Shown here piece by piece: positions 9,030 to 16,729 of a DNA stretch of 16,729 bases (its first letter is position 1; every line of letters starts with the position of its first letter). This DNA comes from Phoronis ovalis (Eukaryota; Phoronida; Phoronidae). The stretch covers positions 1-16,729 of the forward strand of contig JAOXYB010022992.1 of the NCBI GenBank assembly GCA_028565635.1. Direction: 5' to 3'. A model generated the notes under the pieces. That model was given only the letters and a program-made list of their open reading frames with translations, did not search any database and had not been told where the DNA came from. Position numbers and translations under genes: made by a program.

Positions 9030-10430
9030 AGGGACAAATAAGAAGATGAACATAATGAAAACATGCGGTGTTTTCAGTGAATTGATTTTTAAAAAATGCT
9101 GAATTGGGTAGAGACTAGGTACATTATTGAACTGTATTTTGTACATTACATTATTGTACTTTATTGATGCATGCTTATGCTGTATCTATGAATTACATTA
9201 TTTTTTCATTATTTGAAAATTTTGCTATTTTGAAAGAAATAAAGTCTGGTGTACATGTCTGATACAGCAGGTATCTGACAAGGTTCGACCATGCATGTAA
9301 ACTAGTACTCTCGTGGGATGCTGTCAGGTCCCACGTGTAGGTTGTGCGGAGTAAGAAGTGGAAAGAAGGATCAGACTTTTATTGAAGGTTTTCATATAAT
9401 GTAGACAAAAATAAAGTGTCACTTTTAATGAACAAACATTTGTGTGAATATGGTGCTCAAAACTGACTCAACAGTTAGAATTATTTTTAGACTAAAAGAA
9501 ATGAAAACTCATTATTTAAAATTACGTTTTACCAAAGATATGTTTCCTAGTTTTGCTAGGTTTAATAGAACTTACCAGACAATACAAACCGTCATTTTCT
9601 GGTTCTGTCTAAAGTATACTGTTTGCTGTCATGTAAATGTACAGAACATATTCAGTTAAAATTGTGGGGCATATGGTATAATTTGAGATTTACTTTTTAA
9701 TTGTTGATTACTGGTATTGAACTGATTAAGACATAGCCTGTGATATGGCAGAACTAGTCTGCATTCTTGATATGGTTTAATCAATTTCTTGTTGTAAATA
9801 AAGGAGAGGACCAATAAAATTTGTCACTCTTACTCTTGCCTCATAAATAATAATAGTTAGTTTGTATGGTACCAACATACTTCAAAGGAAAATTGTAAGA
9901 CAGTCTTCCATATTTTATTTCTCTAATTTTATGTGTAGCAAGGCATTCCAGTCTGCTATTATATTTGTACATACTAAAAATTAGTAGTGCCTGTAAATGA
10001 TTTTTTGCATTTAGTTTATAATTTTATATGTACATTGCTTTGTGAATAGCTTCGATCATGCTTATTTTGTTGGGTACAACAGCAATTACTTTTTGATCTG
10101 TTAGTTTCAATTTAGTATTGCATCTAAAGGACACCAGCTTCTATTTCACTTTTGTCCAGCTTCCTATTTTTGAGGAACTCTTGCTTGAAGTTAAATGTCA
10201 CTTTACGGTATTAAACAAGGTGTCTAGATTTTCAAGACCAGACCCCTCCTACTATTTTAGACACAAAAAGTGCCAAACTTCAAAGCAATAAACTTTAGGT
10301 TGGATACAAACCAGAACCATTTTGACTTTTTCTGAAGCTTCAGTGCATATGCCTTCTACAGCTTGGATTTGTATATCTTGTTATTTATGATCAATAAACA
10401 TTTAGTTAAAAATAAAATGTTGTCCCTGCT
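9030..10430 (+). other. KLHL8 3' UTR / downstream tract
   Basis: AT-rich non-coding sequence following the distal stop. Canonical AATAAA hexamers occur at 9238, 9410, 9797, 9813, 10393 and 10411, allowing short (about 0.2 kb) to long (about 1.4 kb) 3' UTRs. Small open frames here lack any recognisable domain. The actual cleavage site cannot be determined from sequence alone. Confidence 0.55.
9238..9243 (+). terminator. Candidate polyadenylation signal, KLHL8 isoform B
   Basis: AATAAA about 210 bases after the distal stop codon, followed by a T/G-containing stretch (gtctggtgtacatgtctg). It is the first canonical hexamer downstream of the stop and the simplest choice for the short 3' UTR. Confidence 0.5.
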
Positions 10431-10708
10431 TAATATGACAAAATAGCAGTTGCATTTCCCAGTTGTACGCATCCATGTACAATGGAAACATGATCAATGG
10501 GATTTCATGTGTGCTTTGGGTACACTTAGATGTGCAGATACGTGACAGTGGAGTCGTCTGTACTTCTTGCTATAAAAAAACACTTTTGTATAAGTAGTTG
10601 CATAAATGAAAGGAAATTTAAGGTATACACAAACTAAACAACGCTACATCAAGTCTTACAGTCCTTGCTTACCAGAAACATGAGAAGGGTAAATGCTACA
10701 TTTTCAAT
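10431..10708. other. Intergenic gap between convergent genes
   Basis: The short region between the most distal plus-strand polyadenylation hexamer (10411) and the likely minus-strand one (10709). I see no gene or repeat in it. The two transcription units may overlap here if longer 3' UTRs are used. Confidence 0.45.
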
Positions 10709-10714
10709 TTTATT
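10709..10714 (-). terminator. Candidate polyadenylation signal, sarcoglycan gene
   Basis: TTTATT on the plus strand, that is AATAAA on the minus strand, about 1.19 kb past the sarcoglycan stop codon. An earlier hexamer at 11592-11597 would give a 3' UTR of about 0.3 kb. Which one is used is not decidable here. Confidence 0.35.
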
Positions 10715-11899
10715 GAGTACAAAAAATATCTAATAATACCGTTCAAAAAAATGCCTGTCACCTGCTAATGAAAACGAACTTATATTGAATGACACTGTAC
10801 TGTTAACAAGATAGAAAATGGAACAGCATAGCCATTACTTGTTGACAAACTCAAATTACAACTAAAACAACAGTAGATACATTGTACATTAGAAATCTGT
10901 ACGATGTAACACGGATTTGTGAGATTGTTCAAATTACCAAATATACCTCATTTTGTGACATTGCCTATGCTACAATTGTGCTTTAAACCAATTCCTAAAC
11001 AGCATAACAATTTTGATGAGAATTGATGCAAAACAAGCAAAAATAAGAATTGGATATTAAGGCACTTGACTTTACATTCAAGATTATGATCATAGTTATT
11101 GTAACGAAAAAAACTTCTCTTAATAAGTCTAGTCTACATAAAAAATTACATGAAAAACCGTTGCCTTATATCACAACATATCAGTATATGTGTGTTACCA
11201 ATAAATAAGTACACCAGTCCTTGTGGAAAATGTGCAGTATTCTACTTCAGTAATCTACACTAGATATCTTCAACACAATGTTTTCACAACTATAATTTTA
11301 CAAATTAAAAGAAGTACATATTTTAATATTCCAAATTCTCTATTCATGATTTCATACTTCCTGACTGTATACAATGAATTTATATACGCATTACAGAATG
11401 TTTAAAAATGAACTTGAAGTAGGGCGGGTATACATGTATCTAACTAATGAGATGTCATTTAAAGTTTCAATTATTAAATTAAAAATATATTCTATTTAAC
11501 GTTACAGAAGTTAATGAGTATTTTAACAGCAAGTTGAAGTATGTAAATCTTAATTATCATACAACAGCTCATGCACCTTATTTATGATACATTTATTATA
11601 TTTAGATCAAAACAGTCAAATTCTCTGCATGCTATGGAACTTTAGAAATAATCATATCACCTAATTTTTTCTAAGTTAAATCATATTTTCATTAATACCA
11701 CAATGCATAAACTTGATGGAAAGTGAAATGAATATGAAAAAATATCACATATGACATCTGTGCAGCTAGCTAAAACTGGCCAAAATGCTCAGAAAATATC
11801 TATTATAAACTTCTACAAACACAGAAAGACAGCTCAAAAACATTGTGATTATTATCCTAACCCGTAAGTATCACATATACGTATTAGAGGTACAAAGGG
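10715..11899 (-). other. Probable 3' UTR of the sarcoglycan gene
   Basis: AT-rich sequence downstream (minus strand) of the sarcoglycan stop at 11900-11902. No coding homology is visible on either strand; the small plus-strand open frame at 11223-11405 is AT-rich and featureless. Confidence 0.45.
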
Positions 11900-12079
11900 T
11901 TAGTTGCTACCACATACATCTATATTAGCACTGCAGTTACTGTTGGGTTCTGCTAAGAACAGTCTACCATTTTCACTACATATACACAGTTGATACACCC
12001 CAGGGTAAAGTTGACCTCCAGCCACAGGTCGACTAATTGGTAGATTTTTCATCACTATATTTGAAGCATTCACAAGAAT
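11900..12079 (-). CDS. SGCD: Sarcoglycan last coding exon (cysteine cluster)
   Basis: 180 bases, phase 0, encoding 59 residues and TAA. It starts ILVNASNIVMKNLP and ends in the cysteine-rich GRLFL region and DVCGSN. The acceptor reads gattttgtattttcag on the minus strand (CTG at plus 12080-12082). Three residues (GSN) follow the last cysteine, compared with one (Leu) in the vertebrate protein as I recall it. Confidence 0.92.
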   Translation of the reverse strand: MLVNASNIVMKNLPISRPVAGGQLYPGVYQLCICSENGRLFLAEPNSNCSANIDVCGSN

Positions 12080-14471
12080 CTGAAAATACAAAATCAAGCA
12101 TTTCAATGCATTCAGTTTAAAACCTTGATAGTTTATGTACGAAGTAGTGACCATGCAGGGTTGTGAAACTGCTTACAACCTAGCCCGTTTACCTGGTGAA
12201 GAATTGTAACCCGGAGATCCCAGGTTGGGATCACACTTCTGCACTGAAAATTCTTTCTACGATGGTTTGTTGAGCCACAAGCTCTAAAACAGGTCATTCC
12301 TCGGTTCAGTTAGCCGTAAAATGAATGCGACTGAAAACGTACTTCGCTTAGTTTTACTGTACCTGTAACATGCAGCCTTTTTATTTTCACAAGCACATGA
12401 ATAAACACATGCGGAATTGTGGATTTTTTTACTATTGCTTTACTGTTCAAGTTCATTTTATGTCAAGGTTACAAATGCAATCAAAGGTTACCTCGTAGCT
12501 AGTATGCCAATCTAATTAGTATACCAATTACCCTTAAAATGTAGTTACAAAAGTTTCAAGTTTTCTGCTTTTTGTGATTGATCATTATAATATTAATCCA
12601 GTGTCTTTTTACCACCAGAAACAGGTATTGCTTGCTTAGATTTACTGTTTTCCTTCACAAAATTCATTATTTTGCAAGTTTTATCACATAAGACTATGTG
12701 TGCTTTCAGTTATGCTTTATGTTCATGAAGGGTAAGCTATGTAATCACTTGTTGTACCACAATGGATAAAGAATCAATTATTTAAGTAAATTAGGAAAAC
12801 AATTATTTTCCAGAAAACTTATCAACAACCTAATATGAATTGGCAAAAAATATTAAAATTCCCAATAAATATTACATAATTTTGGACAGGAATTTAAAAT
12901 TACACAACACTCAAGAAGTGGGCAATAGTACTTCAACTATGCTTCACAGGTAAAATAATAACTTCACCTAATATGCTTAAAAGGTAAAATAATACAAATC
13001 CCTCTGACAAGGATGCTGTTTTACATAAAATTACCTTTGCAGTAATTAGTTCCCTGGAAAAATTTGTGTATTGTGTACTTTCCTATTCATACTTAAGTTG
13101 TAAGCTTAAATTCCCTTTAGTATAAAGATGTTGTAGAAAGTTTTATCTCCTTGTATTTATTTGAAAATTCACTTTCTTATCCAATGTGGAACAAGTATAT
13201 GGATTATAGTAAACTTTAAGCTTACCGCATTATTTCTGGCTTGTAAGATAACATTGAGTCCCGTAATTCCAATGTCCCCAGCAGGAGAGGTAAGACGGAT
13301 ATTTTGCGGAGCAGATATATGGATGGATCGAGTTGGGGACTGTAAGCTAAAAGGAAAATAATTATCATCAGGGGTACTTTTTTTAAAAGTTACCCTTAAA
13401 ACAGTTAGCATATAGAACATAAGTCTTTTGAAATAAATATACAGCAAAAACTCTAATTTCCTATTAGAATATCATATCTGAGGCATACCTAACACTTGAG
13501 AACTATAAGATGATACTAATTACTGGTTGTTTTGGTCGCTTTGTTTTAGTACATTGCTGTTGGATTACCATTACACAAAAGAACACGGATGCCGTGGTTT
13601 GTTTCTATATTGATATGCATAATTTAAGTAGTGCAAACAAATAGTTCCAATTACTTATTATTAAATATATATAATTTTTATTAATTGGAAAGTGCGAAAT
13701 CTTACTGTAATTCTTCTCCAGGATGTGCAATAACTTTTCTTGTTTGAACCGAACCAGCAAATGTAGCACCACCTGATCCTACAACAGTTAATTAATACAC
13801 TAGTAATTAATAGTTAAATCAATTTTTAGAAATCTACAAAAAAGATTAAGTAATCCCTCAAATTAAACTGCTGTAAAAGACTAATTAAAATCCTAGAAAC
13901 ATATTCTTGTTACATTCTCATACTGTCTCTACTTTAGTCAACTAATCACTTACCTGTGTCCCCTCCTTTATTTGATAATAATTCGATAGTAACAGAATTG
14001 CAAAACTTAGCATCATGATGGTATATCTAGAGACAGATTTCATTTTATGTGCTTTTCATTTAGGTATGTCATTTAAGTTTTCCTGCCATGAATCTCCCTT
14101 TATTTAATTGTGCTTTATTTTGATTTGACTTGCAAATTCTCATAGTCCAATCAACAAAGCCACATAAAATCGGTAATTTCTAATAAACGTATGATTTTTC
14201 CATCGATTTTTAGGTAATACTGTAATTTCAACTAAATTGTGTCATTAATAGCTACGTACTGTGCAATAAATATAAAATCCCACACTTTCCATCAAACTTT
14301 TACCTCGGTCTAAAATAATACATCCAAGGAACTGTCAAAACTAGTACAAACCTGCTATCTTAAGGCGCTCAGCACCTATTACAACACCATTTTTATCTGC
14401 ATAAAACAAATCTGAACCATCATCCGACTTCACTTCGAATTTCTGACACAACGATTCTACTGTCTTTTCTC
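11900..14471 (-). CDS. SGCD: Gamma/delta/zeta-type sarcoglycan, C-terminal part (spliced, 5' partial)
   Basis: Join on the minus strand of 14471-14352, 13778-13706, 13346-13226 and 12079-11900: 494 nt, about 164 residues ending at TAA. Sarcoglycans are single-pass membrane proteins of the dystrophin-glycoprotein complex at the muscle sarcolemma; this part is extracellular. Family landmarks in order are KFEVK, ADKNGVVIGAERLKIAG, ELHLQSPTRS, the APQNIRL/SPAGDI beta-repeat region and LCICSENGRLFL. Last comes the conserved four-cysteine cluster (C-x-C...C...C). Asn-Ala-Ser and Asn-Cys-Ser are possible glycosylation sequons. I compare to vertebrate delta/gamma sarcoglycan from memory. An invertebrate gene would be co-orthologous to SGCD, SGCG and SGCZ, so the symbol is a family label. 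The N-terminal ~110-120 residues with the membrane segment are not in the window. Confidence 0.9.
12150..12360 (+). repeat. Possible degenerate tRNA-derived SINE
   Basis: This block is richer in G+C than its surroundings. An A-box-like tagcccgtttacctgg starts at 12181 and a B-box-like ggttgggatca starts at 12223, 42 bases apart, close to tRNA spacing. The B box matches the GGTTCGAATCC consensus at 8 of 11 positions by eye. No clean cloverleaf forms, so this is not a working tRNA gene. The boundaries and the family are guesses. Confidence 0.3.
12930..12994. repeat. Imperfect tandem duplication (31 and 34 bases)
   Basis: Units 12930-12960 and 12961-12994 both start acttca, share atgctt, and end in aggtaaaataata, with a small indel between. 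This is a local duplication in intron sequence. Confidence 0.65.
13226..13346 (-). CDS. SGCD: Sarcoglycan exon: ELHLQSPTRS region and beta repeats
   Basis: 121 bases, entering with one base that completes CAC (His) and leaving in phase 0 at gcg|gtaagc. It encodes LQSPTRSIHISAPQNIRL, then SPAGDIGITGLNVILQ and ARNNA. Two acceptor AGs are possible, seven bases apart: ttttag|cttacag|tcc. The upstream one (exon starting at plus 13346) is chosen because it keeps the frame with the preceding exon and yields ELHLQSPTRS, the counterpart of ELRLESPTRS. Confidence 0.92.
13706..13778 (-). CDS. SGCD: Sarcoglycan exon: linker after GAERLKIAG
   Basis: A 73-base exon, phase 1 in and phase 2 out, with acceptor aactgttgtag and donor ttaca|gtaaga. 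It encodes SGGATFAGSVQTRKVIAHPG and EEL. This lines up with the vertebrate segment between GAERLRV and ELRLESPTRS, where SVQT/SIETP and ADP/AHP correspond. No ATG-started open frame covers it; it was found by homology and phase. Confidence 0.88.
14352..14471 (-). CDS. SGCD: Sarcoglycan exon: KFEVK...GAERLKIAG
   Basis: 120 bases, phase 1 at both ends, acceptor ctattttgcag and donor gcag|gtttgt. It encodes EKTVESLCQKFEVKSDDGSD, then LFYADKNGVVIGAERLKIA. This matches the vertebrate delta-sarcoglycan segment around KFEVK and GAERL. The open frame continues upstream of the acceptor to 14571 but loses all similarity there, so the exon is taken to start at 14471. Confidence 0.9.
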
Positions 14472-16623
14472 CTGCAAAATAGTTTTCAAAAAATGAGTTC
14501 ATTCTCCCACAGATCAAACGTCTTCCACAAAATGTGTTATTCATCGTAAAAGCCCTACCACAATGTATCATTAACTATTTCACAATTCATTACAACTATA
14601 AAATTGATATGAGAAAAGCCATTGTATCCCAAAATATGTCATTGCATCACAAGATATGTATTTATTAGCATAATAAACAATAAAACAATCGTCTGAATAC
14701 TAAAATGCAATATTTCGATAAAGACCTGTTAGCACGTATACAAGATTTATATCACGTAATATGGGAGGATTGAGAAGCAATTTAAAATGAGCACTGTTAT
14801 GCAGTATTCTGTACTGGGTTTTGTGCTGTTTTTTTTCCAGAAATATATAACAGGAGAAGTACTCATGATGCAATAGGTCACGGCAATCGTGCTAAACCGC
14901 AATACAAGACTGGGTTTGTGTAGTGAAGAGCACCTTTCACAATTTCTTCTGTGTCTCTAAAACAAATCATCGAACTGACACAAAAATTTGCAATCAAGTG
15001 CTACATTGATTTTTCTTTGTAACAGCTAACGTTTTTGTATTTTGTATTTTTTAACAAATTAAATGGAATCGTTGCCATGGCATCCCAATTTACCAAAAGG
15101 GTGTCATTTCATTAATTTCCTTTTTTGACCAAATATCTTTTTTTTGGCAAAAAAAGAAGTCTAATTCATACTAATATGGCAAAAAAAGTAAAGAAACGCA
15201 ACATTATTATGATTTTATAATGGGGATTGTGTTGCTACTTCATACATGAGTATATTTTGACAGAAAAAAAGTTTTTTTATCAAAATGAGCTTTCTAGCAT
15301 CATGACCATATATTTCAGTTTTCTAAAGACAATGCTGCCAAACACTGTATTTTTTTTTTCATCAAACTAAATGGCTTTCCACATATTTTAAATAAAAAGT
15401 TGGGCAGCCCGCATAAGCACAGAAATACATCAAAAACAGGAAAACTACTATAGATAATAAAATAATTAATTTATATGAAATGTGAATGAAACAGTTGTAC
15501 TAACAATACCTACAATAGACAACCTGAATCAATAAGCATGAAAGAAATTGAACTATATATATACCCTGATGTAATGTTTCTAATCAGGGAACCTATTTTT
15601 GTAGGTTGATGCTAGTGCTAGTAACACCTGTCTTTTAACTATTTTTGTAACAGATGCATTCCACGATATAATCATACCTCTAATTATAAACAAGTGGGAA
15701 TAAAACTGTACAATGCAGAATTTATCCACTACATATGTTTCAGTTATTTTTCACTTAATTTTAATACACTGTAGGTGTGAAAGAAAATTACGTCAGTGTT
15801 CTCCAAATAATATATTGCTCATTACATTTCCAAGGCCAGTGATAATTTTTCATATGTGCCCCAAATAAGAATAGATAAAATGCTAATAATGTATATATAG
15901 CTTGTGCACTAAGGTTAAATCAAGATGCCTTGAACATGTGTATGACTTGTAAAGATAATTTGAAAAAACACATATGCAGTATTATATCACATGGTCAATC
16001 AACTGAATCTGAGAAGTTGCACAGAAATCTTGAAACATTAATCTTGAGTACTGAGTAGGCTGTTTTTACCTATGAACTGATTTCGGGATTCTTACAGAGC
16101 AGATACGTAAATTTGGGTCTTAGATGTAACAGTTACACAATTCCATTGTAGTCAAATTTACAGTTCTATTACAATTCAGCAATCTGTTGATCAAGCATGC
16201 AAAATAATTTTACAGACAACCAGGCTATATATAAAATGTCTATTTTTAAAATATTGTATACTATTAAACATTTGCCACAAATTTATTTACGTGATTTGTT
16301 CTTCAAAATGCTTTCATAAGAAGACAGTACAAGTTTAAATAAAGAAAGCTCGTTTGTTGGTCCACACTTGGTTCAACTCGTGGTGATTCCTACGCTGTGT
16401 TATGGGGTTTTGTGATTTGGCAAATAATTCCTTTTTGCTGGAAAAAAAATACTGCCAACACGGGAACAGCAGCTGATATCCTACTGAACATGGCGCTACA
16501 TTCCTATTGTGCTTCAGGCCAGTTAACAAGTCCTTAAAGGTTAGGTTGCAATGTACACAATTTTTCCCAAAATTTCTCTTGACAAGTGTAAAGCTTAGCA
16601 CAGTTAATTAGGGCATATATAAA
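14472..16623 (-). other. Sarcoglycan upstream intron (no exon recognised)
   Basis: The preceding exons should encode the cytoplasmic tail, the membrane segment and the start of the extracellular domain. I scanned the minus strand for the hydrophobic segment and for a phase-1 exon ending in Gly and found none. The stretch is therefore read as part of an intron of at least 2.2 kb. It is AT-rich with poly-A/T runs, a tandem duplication at 14620-14659, and an unassigned minus-strand open frame at 16335-16601. Confidence 0.6.
14620..14659. repeat. Imperfect tandem 20-base duplication
   Basis: Units 14620-14639 (cattgtatcccaaaatatgt) and 14640-14659 (cattgcatcacaagatatgt) agree at 17 of 20 positions. 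This is a local duplication in intron DNA. Confidence 0.65.
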
Positions 16624-16729
16624 CCCCGGGGGGGGGTACTCAAGGTTTTTTTACTACGGGGATGTGCCGCGGAACCCAATCCAAAATTTTGGCTTTCGGT
16701 AGTAAACCCAATCCAAATTTTTGAAATAT
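16624..16729. repeat. Dispersed repeat edge, truncated by the window end
   Basis: The repeat starts with ccccggggggggg and ggtactc, then ctacggggatgtgccgcgg. It carries two near copies of aacccaatccaaa (16673 and 16705). The run of nine G and the high G+C contrast sharply with the AT-rich intron. Elements beginning with a C/G run and a ggtactc...ggggatgtgcc pattern occur in several marine invertebrate genomes, as far as I recall; the family name and full length are unknown. Confidence 0.5.

Larger units (their letters stand above)
12080..13225 (-). other. Sarcoglycan intron (contains tRNA-like repeat and tandem duplication)
   Basis: A 1146-base intron with a minus-strand gtaagc donor (plus 13225-13224). 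It contains a possible tRNA-derived SINE fragment near 12150-12360 and a 31/34-base tandem duplication at 12930-12994. No further exon is visible. Confidence 0.8.

Noticed and set aside
9444-9659. 71-codon plus-strand frame downstream of KLHL8
   Set aside because: Lies in the probable 3' UTR between polyadenylation signals and has no recognisable features.
11223-11405. 60-codon plus-strand frame in the convergent region
   Set aside because: AT-rich composition and position in the likely sarcoglycan 3' UTR; no similarity seen.
12181-12260. Functional tRNA gene
   Set aside because: A- and B-box-like strings are present, but no acceptor stem or clean cloverleaf can be drawn.
13161-13361. Plus-strand frame overlapping a sarcoglycan exon
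   Set aside because: Antisense shadow; the minus strand carries the conserved SPTRS...PAGDI sequence.
1-16729. CRISPR array, prokaryotic operon or phage system
   Set aside because: There are no regularly spaced repeats, and all recognisable genes are spliced animal genes.

Overview
The window is AT-rich animal nuclear DNA. Its genes are split by spliceosomal introns with GT...AG boundaries, and both recognisable genes are metazoan families. Intron sizes (about 130 bp to over 2 kb) and the dispersed-repeat fragments suggest a non-vertebrate animal, possibly a mollusc or another lophotrochozoan. That assignment is an inference and is weak.

Layout: positions 1-2154 hold no gene that I can see. 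They begin with a repeat fragment containing a GC-rich palindrome and probably continue as 5' intron or promoter sequence. From about 2155 to 9029 on the + strand lies a complete KLHL8-type gene (BTB-BACK-six Kelch repeats, a CUL3 ubiquitin-ligase substrate adaptor). One long exon carries BTB and BACK, and five further exons carry the Kelch propeller (phases checked by hand; 649 aa). The last intron contains a second, in-frame, well-formed terminal exon at 7385-7541. It encodes the same end of Kelch blade 6 followed by a different C-terminus (665 aa). The gene therefore appears to have two mutually exclusive 3' terminal exons, which is the most interesting observation here.

From 9030 to about 10430 is the 3' UTR/intergenic tract of KLHL8, with several AATAAA signals. 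The convergent minus-strand gene follows. Its 3' UTR probably runs from about 10709 to 11899, and its four 3'-most coding exons lie between 11900 and 14471. They encode the C-terminal ~164 residues of a gamma/delta/zeta-type sarcoglycan, a muscle membrane protein of the dystrophin-glycoprotein complex. The N-terminal cytoplasmic and transmembrane exons lie beyond the window, upstream of a long intron (14472 to the end of the window, at least 2.2 kb). The window ends inside a GC-rich dispersed repeat.

Functionally, the nematode KLHL8 counterpart (KEL-8) is known to act on rapsyn turnover at synapses, and sarcoglycans act in the muscle membrane. The two neighbours may therefore share a muscle/neuromuscular context, but nothing in the sequence proves co-regulation.
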